From: an uncultured Caulobacter sp.
Lineage (GTDB): Bacteria > Pseudomonadota > Alphaproteobacteria > Caulobacterales > Caulobacteraceae
Assembly: GCA_937991555.1 (NCBI GenBank)
Contig: CALKHU010000101.1
Location: 1 to 6,328, forward strand
Length of the DNA: 6,328 nucleotides
Reading direction: 5' to 3'
Shown here piece after piece: positions 1 to 5,660 of the stretch; position 1 is the stretch's first letter; every line of letters begins with the position of its first letter. The notes under the pieces were generated by a model. The model was not told the origin of the DNA. It did not search any database and was given only the letters and a program-made list of their open reading frames with translations. The position numbers were made by a program, and so were the translations under genes.

Positions 1-17
1 TACGGGATCAAGCGGAA

Positions 18-458
18 ATGTCGGCGCGGATTTTGACGATCGGAAAACTGGCGGCGGGCGCCGGCGTGAACCTGGAGACGGTGCGCTACTACGAGGGCAT
101 CGGCCTGATGCCCAAGCCGGCCCGCACCGCCGGCGGCCACCGCAGCTATGACCCCGACCACCTTGAACGACTGCGGTTCATCCGCCGCGCGCGGGAGCTG
201 GGGTTCGGCATCGACGCCATCCGCAAGCTCATCGCGCTCAGCGAGCCCGGCCTGCAATCCTGCGCCCAGGTCCGGGATCTGGCGACCGAGCATGTCGCGG
301 GCATCGACGCCAAGATCGCCGACCTTCAAAGGCTGCGGGCGGTGCTCCGGCAGGCGGTCGTCGCCTGCGAGGACGGCCGGCAGGTCTGTTGCCCGGTCAT
401 CGCCGAACTCGGCTCGTCGGGTCCGGAGACCGCCGTGGGCCAGGCGCGTCGATATTGA
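18..458 (+). CDS. MerR-family heavy-metal-responsive transcriptional regulator
   Basis: A 146-residue dimeric DNA-binding metal sensor of the MerR family, which typically activates metal-efflux genes by untwisting promoters with long spacers. The N-terminal winged helix-turn-helix is clear (residues 6-75: LTIGKLA, then ETVRYYEGIGL and GGHRSYD), followed by the long dimerisation helix (about 82-115) and a metal loop. Cysteines sit at 82, 117, 124 and 125. Cys82 and Cys117 match the numbering of the mercury sensor MerR, while the 8-residue step from Cys117 to Cys125 followed by Pro-Val-Ile resembles the copper sensor CueR, which lacks the Cys82 equivalent. The metal specificity is therefore not decided by sequence. 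The ATG at 18 is chosen because family members begin a few residues before the helix-turn-helix. The frame has no stop before the window edge and only a weak GCGGAA precedes it, so a further upstream start cannot be excluded. The neighbours suggest it controls the copper-type genes downstream. Confidence 0.93.
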   Translation: MSARILTIGKLAAGAGVNLETVRYYEGIGLMPKPARTAGGHRSYDPDHLERLRFIRRARELGFGIDAIRKLIALSEPGLQSCAQVRDLATEHVAGIDAKIADLQRLRAVLRQAVVACEDGRQVCCPVIAELGSSGPETAVGQARRY

Positions 459-485
459 CTCGGTCCGGCGCGGGGAGCCTACTGA
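455..485 (+). promoter_or_regulatory. Candidate MerR-type promoter for the Cys-rich gene
   Basis: A TTGACT -35-like hexamer lies at 455-460 and overlaps the stop codon of the regulator gene. With a 19-base spacer, the length typical of MerR-controlled promoters, the -10 position would be TACTGA at 480-485, a poor match to TATAAT. The spacer (CGGTCC, GGCGCG, GGGAGCC) has only an imperfect dyad, so the operator is weakly supported. Transcription would start near 492-493, at or just before the ATG of the next gene. The position between sensor and target supports the idea, but the short gap (34 bases) equally allows simple cotranscription. Confidence 0.25.
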
Positions 486-492
486 TGATCGC

Positions 493-876
493 ATGTGGAC
501 CGTCCTGCGCACCCTTCTCGTCGCCTTGGCGCTGACCGGCTTTGTCGGTCAGGCGGCGGCGCATGCGAGCCCGACGCCGCCGATGACCCCTGCGGCCGAG
601 GCCGCAATGGACATGTCGGACTGCTGTCCGGATTGCCCCGAGACCGGCGCTCCCGCCTCGGACCCGGCCTCCAAGTCCAAGGTCCCCTGCCAGGACATGA
701 GCCCGGCCTGCCTGGCCAAGATGGGCTGTGCGGGCGTGGTCGTTCCCCTGCCCGCCCCGACGGCCTTGACCAGCCCGTCTCGCGCCGGCCGTCTGGCCGT
801 CCTGCGCCCGGCCGACACCGATCGCTCCGGCGCCGGTCCGCCGCCGCTGCAAGGTCCTCCAAAGCTCCAGGCCTGA
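493..876 (+). CDS. Small secreted Cys/Met-rich protein, putative periplasmic metal binder
   Basis: A 127-residue protein that I do not recognise as a named family. It begins with a convincing Sec signal peptide: a hydrophobic stretch at residues 4-19 and a likely cleavage after AAAHA near residue 25. The mature part is rich in metal ligands: Cys44, Cys45, Cys48, Cys66, Cys73 and Cys79, with Met31, 39, 41, 69 and 77 and several Asp between them (MDMSDCCPDC, CQDMSPAC). The tail is Pro/Ala-rich and looks disordered. The frame stays open upstream into the regulator gene, but the ATG at 493 is the one that puts the signal peptide at the N-terminus. The nearest purine-rich box, GGGGAG at 472-477, is 15 bases away, which is long. 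Sitting between a metal sensor and Cus remnants, it plausibly binds or buffers copper in the periplasm; this is inference. Confidence 0.72.
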   Translation: MWTVLRTLLVALALTGFVGQAAAHASPTPPMTPAAEAAMDMSDCCPDCPETGAPASDPASKSKVPCQDMSPACLAKMGCAGVVVPLPAPTALTSPSRAGRLAVLRPADTDRSGAGPPPLQGPPKLQA

Positions 877-907
877 AGCCACGCCCTGAACGGCCGCCGC
901 GCGGCTG

Positions 908-1441
908 ATGATCGTGGTGCCGGCGACGCTGCTGATCATCTTCTTCCTGCTCTATCTGACCTTCGGCCGGCTCGACGAGGCCGCCCTGATCATGGGGACC
1001 CTGCCCTTCGCCCTGACCGGCGGGATCTGGATCCTCTACCTGCTGGGCTACCACCAGTCGGTCGCGACGGGCGTCGGCTTCATCGCCCTGGCCGGGGTCT
1101 CGGCGGAGTTCGGCGTGGTCATGCTGATCTATCTCAAACACGCCCTGGCCGACCGGGGGGCCGCGCCCGCGCCGGATCAGGTCGCCGAGGCCGTGCGCGA
1201 AGGCGCGCTGCTGCGGGTTCGCCCCAAGGCCATGACGGTCGCGGTGATCCTCGCCGGCCTCTTCCCCATCCTGGTCGGCCATGGGGCCGGCTCGGAGGTC
1301 ATGAGCCGCATCGCCGCGCCCATGATCGGCGGCATGCTGACCGCCCCCCTGCTCTCGATGCTGGTGATCCCCGCGGCCTACCTGCTCTTGAGACGTCGAC
1401 GTCCCTCTTCCCCTGCTTCAACCCAAGGAGACACCCCATGA
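908..1441 (+). pseudogene. cusA: 5'-truncated CusA-type RND copper/silver efflux pump (C-terminal remnant)
   Basis: Only the last 177 codons of an RND pump that is normally about 1040-1060 residues long. They encode transmembrane helices 8 to 12 and the C-terminus. Segments match the monovalent Cu/Ag (CusA) subfamily closely: SVATG.GFIALAGV, AEFGVVMLIYLKHA, LRVRPKAMTVAV and GAGSEVMSRIAAPMIGGM. Both large periplasmic domains, the methionine relay and helices 1 to 7 are missing, so it cannot form a working pump. Family similarity can be followed slightly upstream of the ATG (codons 890-907 read TAARLM, matching the ERAsARL stretch before helix 8), but an in-frame TGA lies at 887-889. No ribosome binding site precedes the ATG at 908. 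The stop codon overlaps the next start as ATGA, so the 3' end of the original operon is preserved. The remaining frame is still open and could be translated as a five-helix membrane peptide. Confidence 0.88.
1425..1430 (+). promoter_or_regulatory. Strong ribosome binding site for the CusF-like gene
   Basis: AAGGAG lies 7 bases before the ATG at 1438, inside the last codons of the truncated cusA. It fixes the start of the lipoprotein gene and shows that the downstream gene does not depend on translation of the cusA remnant. Confidence 0.75.
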
Positions 1442-1815
1442 AGCGCCTCGCCCTGACCCCCGCCCTCGCCTCTGCGACCCTGCTCGCCGCCTGCGGCCAA
1501 CCCGCCGACAAGGCCGCCGCCCCGGCGGCCGAAACCGCCGCCGAAGCCCCGATGGCGGGGATGGCCCCGGCCGCGCCCGCCGCCGAGGCGGACAAGACCG
1601 GCCACGGAACCGGCGTCGTGACCGCCGTCGATGCGGCGGCCGGAACCGTGGCCCTGGACCACGGGCCGATCCCGGAGATCGGCTGGCCGGCCATGGCGAT
1701 GACCTTCAAGGCGGCCCCGGCGCTGCTGGCGACGGTCAAGACCGGCGACCGGGTCAAGTTCGACCTGGTGATGCGCGGCGGCTCGGCCGAGATCACCGCC
1801 ATCTCGCCGGAATAG
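1438..1815 (+). CDS. cusF: CusF-domain copper-binding lipoprotein
   Basis: A 125-residue periplasmic copper chaperone-like protein. The N-terminus is a lipoprotein signal with lipobox LAAC, so Cys19 should be lipidated and the protein anchored in a membrane. An Ala/Pro-rich linker with two Met (residues about 25-52, PMAGMAP) follows, then a small beta-barrel CusF domain (about 57-125). The Cu(I)/Ag(I) site of CusF is complete: His75, Trp83, Met86 and Met88, with the same spacing as His36, Trp44, Met47 and Met49 of E. coli CusF (LDHGPIPEIGWPAMAM). In E. coli, CusF delivers metal to the CusCBA pump. Here the pump's genes are mostly deleted, so the protein would buffer copper or serve a pump encoded elsewhere. 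It is coupled to the cusA remnant by an ATGA overlap and has a strong ribosome binding site. Unlike soluble E. coli CusF it carries a lipobox and linker. Confidence 0.93.
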   Translation: MKRLALTPALASATLLAACGQPADKAAAPAAETAAEAPMAGMAPAAPAAEADKTGHGTGVVTAVDAAAGTVALDHGPIPEIGWPAMAMTFKAAPALLATVKTGDRVKFDLVMRGGSAEITAISPE

Positions 1816-1823
1816 GCCGAAGC

Positions 1824-1845
1824 GGGCGGCGAACATTCGCCGCCC
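1824..1845. terminator. Perfect inverted repeat between convergent operons, likely bidirectional terminator
   Basis: GGGCGGCGAA (1824-1833) and TTCGCCGCCC (1836-1845) are exact reverse complements separated by two bases, giving a GC-rich stem of at least 8 bp with an AACATT loop. It begins 8 bases after the stop of the CusF-like gene, and it also lies about 50 bases past the stop of the opposing operon. No T-run follows on either strand, so it is not a textbook intrinsic terminator. In GC-rich alphaproteobacteria such hairpins commonly end transcripts; that role is inferred. Confidence 0.55.
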
Positions 1846-1851
1846 CATTCG

Positions 1852-1873
1852 CCCCGGGGCCCACGCGCCGGGG
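1852..1873. repeat. Second GC-rich inverted repeat in the convergent gap
   Basis: CCCCGG at 1852-1857 pairs with CCGGGG at 1868-1873 around a 10-base loop. CCCCGGGG at 1852-1859 is itself palindromic, so more than one fold is possible. It lies 20 bases beyond the stop codon of the CDF gene and would be the first hairpin met by transcripts of the minus-strand operon. It probably acts with the neighbouring repeat in termination, but there is no T-run. Confidence 0.35.
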
Positions 1874-1893
1874 TCTGGATGCGGTAGGTCGGC

Positions 1894-2496
1894 CTAGGTC
1901 TCGGCCTCATCGTCGACGTCCGAGTTGCGGGCGTCCTCGAGAATTTCGAGGCCGCCCTTGGCCGCCACCGCCGCGACCAGAACCCCGACCACCAGGTCCG
2001 GCCAGGACTGGCCGAGCCACAGCACCAGGCCGCCGGCGACGATGATGCCGCCGTTGGAGGCGAAGTCATTGAAGCTGAAGGTCTCGGCGGCGCGCAGGTT
2101 GACGTCGTCGCCGTCCAGCCGGCGCAGCAGCTGCAGGCAGATCAGGTTGACCGCCGCGGCGATGACCGCCAGGCCGATCATGGTCCAGCCGATCGGCTCC
2201 GCCCCGAACCACCAGCGCCGCCCCGCGTCGATCAGGACGCCGGCCGCGAAGAGCAGCAGCAGGACGCCCGAGATCCGGGCCGCCCGCCGCTTCCACGCCA
2301 GGGCGCGGCCGACGGCCAGGAAACTGATCAGATAGACGACGCTGTCCGAGGCGTTGTCCACGGCGTTGGCCAGCAGGGCGCTGGAATCCGCCAGCACGCC
2401 GCCGATCCCGAGGCCCGCGAAGAGCAGGGCGTTGAGCACAAGCACGATCAGCAAGGTCCGGCGCTGTCGGTTCTCGGCGTATCCGGGCGCGGTCAT
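1894..2496 (-). CDS. Short CDF-type cation transporter
   Basis: A 200-residue inner-membrane protein related to the cation diffusion facilitators, which exchange divalent cations for protons. About six helices are visible (roughly 14-34, 40-62, 74-91, 103-125, 140-163, 166-184). Helix 2 keeps a DxxxD metal pair (Asp47, Asp51) after the family-typical SSALLANAVDNASD. In helix 5 the usual His/Asp is Phe140 while Asp144 remains (FSFND), so one of the four expected site ligands is missing. The cytoplasmic C-terminal domain found in ordinary CDF proteins of about 300 residues is absent; only an acidic tail (DVDDEAET) follows the last helix. I recall similar short transporters beside Czc operons in proteobacteria, so this may be a subfamily trait and not damage. 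The start is fixed by an ATGA overlap with the czcA stop and by AAGGAGG 7 bases upstream. Confidence 0.87.
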   Translation of the reverse strand: MTAPGYAENRQRRTLLIVLVLNALLFAGLGIGGVLADSSALLANAVDNASDSVVYLISFLAVGRALAWKRRAARISGVLLLLFAAGVLIDAGRRWWFGAEPIGWTMIGLAVIAAAVNLICLQLLRRLDGDDVNLRAAETFSFNDFASNGGIIVAGGLVLWLGQSWPDLVVGVLVAAVAAKGGLEILEDARNSDVDDEAET

Positions 2497-5400
2497 TCGG
2501 CGACCTCCTTGCGGCGGATCGTCCGCGCCGCCAGCGTGGGCAGCACCAACAGCGTCAGCGCCGTGGCCGTCAGCAATCCGCCGATGACGACGGTGGCCAC
2601 CGGCTTCTGGACCTCGGCGCCGGCCCCGACGGCGAAGGCCATCGGGATGAAGCCGAGCATGGCGACCAGGGCGGTGGTGATCACGGCCCGCAGCCGGCTC
2701 ACCGCGCCTTCGACCGCGGCCGCTGACGGCTCGGCGCCTTCGTCCAGCCGCTGCCGGATGGCCTGCATCAGCACCAAGCCGTTCAGGGTCGCCACGCCGG
2801 AGACGGCGATGAAGCCGACGGCGGCGGAGATCGAGAACGGCATGCCGCGCAGGAGCAGGGCGACGGCTCCGCCGACGAGCGCGAGCGGCACCCCGGCGAA
2901 GACCAGGGCCGCGTCCTTGAGCGACTTCAAGGCCAGGAACAGGAGCAGGCCGATGGTCAGGAACACCAGCGGCACGATCATGGCCAGTCGGGCGCTGGCC
3001 CGTTCGAGGTTCTCGAACTGCCCGCCCCAGTCGAACCAGCCCGCGACCGGCGGCCGGACCTCCCTGGCCACCTGCTCGCGGGCCTCGGCGACGAAGCCGC
3101 CGAGGTCGCGGCCGCGGACGTTGGCCTGGACGATGATCCGCCGCTTTCCGTTTTCGCGGCTGATCTGGTTGGGCCCTTCGGTGACGTCGAAGCGGGCCAC
3201 GGCCGAGAGCGGCACGGTGAGCGCGCCGGGCTGGGAGTCCTCGGGCATGACGGGCAGCTGGGCCATCACGGCCGGATCGTCGCGCAGGTCGTCGGCGAGT
3301 CGGACGACGACGTCGAAACGGCGGTCGCCCTCCAGCACATGGCCGGCGGACCGGCCGCCGAGGGCGATCGCCAGGGCGTCGGCCGCGTCGCTGGCGTGGA
3401 CCCCTTGCGCCGCGGCGATGGTCCGATCGACCGCCCCGGTGATCGCCGGCTGGCCGGACACTTGCTCGACCCGCACGTCGGCCGCGCCGGGGATGCGCCG
3501 GAGCACGGCGGCGACCTGGTCGGCGCTGCGCTGCATGGCGGCGAAGTCGTCGCCATAGACGGCCACGGCCACGTCGGAGCGGACGCCGGCGATCAGCTCG
3601 TTGAAGCGCATCTGGATCGGCTGGGTGAACTCGTAGTTGTTGCCCAGCAGCTTGCCGAGGTTTTCCTCCATGCGCTCGACCAGTTCCGCCTTGGGCAGGC
3701 CCGGATCGGGCCATTCGCTGCGCGGTTTGAGCATCACGAAGGTGTCGGAGATCGACGGCGGCATGGGATCGGACGCCACCTCGGCCGTGCCGGTCCGGGC
3801 GAAGACCAGTTCGACCTCGGGCATGGCCTTGAGCGTCCGTTCGACCCGGAACTGCATGGCCTGGCTCTGCTCGAGCGAGGTCGAGGGCACCCTGAGCGCC
3901 TGGACCAGGACATCGCCCTCGTCGAGCGTCGGCACGAACTCGCGCCCGAGGCTGAGGAAGGCGACGGCCCCGACCAGAAGCGCCAGACCCGCTCCGGCGA
4001 TCACGGCGCGGGGTCGGGCGACCGCGGCGCGCAGCAGCGGCTCGTAGCGCGCCTTGGCCGCGCGGGTCAGACGGGTCTCGTCGTCGTGCGTCTTCGGTTC
4101 GCGCACCCAGATCGCCGCCATGGCGGGAACGAAGGTGAAGGAGAGGACGAAGGCGCCGAGCAGCGCGAACATCACCGTGCCGGCCATCGGCCCGAACATC
4201 TTGCCCTCGACGCCCTCGAACATGAGCAGCGGCGCATAGACCAACAGGATGATCGCCTGACCGAACGCCGCCGGCCTGGCCATCTCCTTGGCCGCCTCGA
4301 CCGCGACGGCGAGGCGTTCGGGCAAGGCCAGGGCCCGCCCGACGGCTTCCCGGCGCATGGCCAGGCGCCGCAGGGTGTTCTCGATCACCACCACCGCGCC
4401 GTCGACGATCAGGCCGAAGTCGAGCGCGCCCAGGCTGAGCAGATTGGCGCTGATGCCGAACCGGTTCATCGCCGAGGCGGCGAACAGGAAGCTCAGCGGA
4501 ATGACCAGGGCGGTGATGATGGCCGCGCGCACATTGCCCAGCGCGAAGAACAGGACGGCGATGACGAGGAGCGCGCCGAGCGCCAGGTTGTGTTCGACGG
4601 TGCGGATCGTCGCCTCGACCAGTTGGGTGCGGTCGAGCGCCGGGCGGACGACCACGCCAGGTGGCAGACTGGTCCCGATCTCCTTCAGGCGCTCTCCGAC
4701 GCGGTGGGCGACGGCGCGGGAATTCTCGCCCTGCAGCATCAGGGCGGTGCCCACGACGGTTTCGCGGCCGTTGACGCTGGCCGAGCCGAGGCGCGGGGCG
4801 CGGCCGATCTCCACCGTGGCGACGTCGGAGACCCGGATCACCTGGCCGCCCCGGTTCAGGATCGGCGTCTGGGCGAGCTCTTCCAGGCTGCGGATACGGG
4901 CGTCGGCGCGCACGATATAGGCCTCGCCGCCCCGATTGACGTAGCCGGCGCCGGCGATGCGGTTGGCGTGCTCCAGCGCCTCGACCAGCTGGACCAGGCC
5001 GACGCCATGGGCGGCGAGCCGGGCCGGGTCGGGATGGACGGCGTATTCCTTGACGTAGCCGCCGAGCACGTCGACGCCGGCGACGCCTTCCACGGTCTTG
5101 AGCTGTGGGGCGATGATCCAGTCCTGGACGGTCCGGAGATAGGTGGCCTTCTCCTGGTCGGTCGTCAGCCGTTCGCCCTCGGGCGTGACATAGGCGGCGC
5201 CCGGACGGGCGGCCGCGCCGGTCAGTTCAACCGTCCAGATGTAGACCTCGCCAAGGCCGGTGACGACCGGTCCCATGGAGGGCTGGACGCCTTCGGGGAG
5301 TTCGTCCCGCGCCGCCTGCATCCGTTCGTTGACGAGGTTGCGCGCGAAATAGATGTCGGTGCGGTCGGTGAAGACGGCGGTGATCTGCGAGAAGCCGTGG

Positions 5401-5660
5401 CGCGACAGCGAGCGGGTTTCGACGAGGCCCGGCAGGCCCGCCAGGGCGGTCTCCATCGGGAAGGTGACCTGACGCTCGACTTCCTCCGGCCCGAGGGCCG
5501 GGACGACGGTCGTCACCTGGACCTGGCGGTTGGTGATGTCGGGCACCGCATCGATCGGCAGCCGCAGCAGTTCGCGGAAGCCGAATCCGGCCAGGACGAT
5601 GGCGGCGAGGACGACGAGCCAGCGATAGCGGACGGCGCCGGAGATGATCCTGTCGAGCAT
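2493..5660 (-). CDS. czcA: CzcA-type heavy-metal RND efflux pump, inner-membrane subunit
   Basis: A full-length 1055-residue proton-driven pump of the heavy-metal-efflux RND family. It exports divalent cations (Zn/Co/Cd or Ni/Co in relatives) as a trimer with a CzcB adaptor and an outer-membrane channel. Helix 1 is at about 12-30, the first periplasmic region at 31-355, helices 2-7 at about 358-572, the second periplasmic region at 573-890 and helices 8-12 at about 893-1048. Helix 4 carries DFGLIVDGAVVVIEN with Asp414, Asp420 and Glu427, the same spacing as the proton-relay residues Asp402, Asp408 and Glu415 of Cupriavidus CzcA. This marks the divalent-metal group, not CusA. FNELIAGVRSDVAV (686-699) is typical of CzcA, CnrA and NccA, so the exact metal is open. 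No frameshift or gap is visible. The start overlaps the czcB stop by one base (TGATG) with GGAG 11 bases upstream, and its end overlaps the CDF start by four. Confidence 0.95.
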   Translation of the reverse strand: MLDRIISGAVRYRWLVVLAAIVLAGFGFRELLRLPIDAVPDITNRQVQVTTVVPALGPEEVERQVTFPMETALAGLPGLVETRSLSRHGFSQITAVFTDRTDIYFARNLVNERMQAARDELPEGVQPSMGPVVTGLGEVYIWTVELTGAAARPGAAYVTPEGERLTTDQEKATYLRTVQDWIIAPQLKTVEGVAGVDVLGGYVKEYAVHPDPARLAAHGVGLVQLVEALEHANRIAGAGYVNRGGEAYIVRADARIRSLEELAQTPILNRGGQVIRVSDVATVEIGRAPRLGSASVNGRETVVGTALMLQGENSRAVAHRVGERLKEIGTSLPPGVVVRPALDRTQLVEATIRTVEHNLALGALLVIAVLFFALGNVRAAIITALVIPLSFLFAASAMNRFGISANLLSLGALDFGLIVDGAVVVIENTLRRLAMRREAVGRALALPERLAVAVEAAKEMARPAAFGQAIILLVYAPLLMFEGVEGKMFGPMAGTVMFALLGAFVLSFTFVPAMAAIWVREPKTHDDETRLTRAAKARYEPLLRAAVARPRAVIAGAGLALLVGAVAFLSLGREFVPTLDEGDVLVQALRVPSTSLEQSQAMQFRVERTLKAMPEVELVFARTGTAEVASDPMPPSISDTFVMLKPRSEWPDPGLPKAELVERMEENLGKLLGNNYEFTQPIQMRFNELIAGVRSDVAVAVYGDDFAAMQRSADQVAAVLRRIPGAADVRVEQVSGQPAITGAVDRTIAAAQGVHASDAADALAIALGGRSAGHVLEGDRRFDVVVRLADDLRDDPAVMAQLPVMPEDSQPGALTVPLSAVARFDVTEGPNQISRENGKRRIIVQANVRGRDLGGFVAEAREQVAREVRPPVAGWFDWGGQFENLERASARLAMIVPLVFLTIGLLLFLALKSLKDAALVFAGVPLALVGGAVALLLRGMPFSISAAVGFIAVSGVATLNGLVLMQAIRQRLDEGAEPSAAAVEGAVSRLRAVITTALVAMLGFIPMAFAVGAGAEVQKPVATVVIGGLLTATALTLLVLPTLAARTIRRKEVAE
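2504..2510 (-). promoter_or_regulatory. Ribosome binding site for the CDF gene, inside the czcA 3' end
   Basis: On the minus strand AAGGAGG lies 7 bases before the ATG at 2496. It forms part of the Lys-Glu-Val codons near the end of the RND gene. It settles the CDF start against the much longer open frame that extends upstream in the same phase. Confidence 0.8.

Noticed and set aside
1..36. Possible tail of a preceding gene (11 codons then TGA at 34-36).
   Set aside because: Too short to recognise, and it overlaps the regulator start. It may be real but nothing supports it.
148..492. Upstream extension of the Cys-rich gene into the regulator gene.
   Set aside because: That stretch translates to Ser/Arg/Pro-rich nonsense in another phase of a convincing MerR gene, and it would bury the signal peptide.
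850..915. Insertion sequence or long repeat at the cusA deletion junction.
   Set aside because: I looked for terminal repeats, target duplications or transposase remnants and saw none in this short stretch.
397..1282. Minus-strand open frames opposite the Cys-rich gene and the cusA remnant.
   Set aside because: Compositionally biased translations without motifs, opposite well-supported plus-strand sequence.
1299..2069. Minus-strand open frame running across the CusF-like gene and the convergent gap.
   Set aside because: An Ala/Ser/Arg-rich shadow with no domain, opposite a gene with a complete copper site and lipobox.
2497..3714. Upstream extension of the CDF frame to 606 codons.
   Set aside because: The added part is Arg/Gly/Ala-rich noise antiphase to the pump gene. 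The strong ribosome site and ATGA overlap set the start at 2496.
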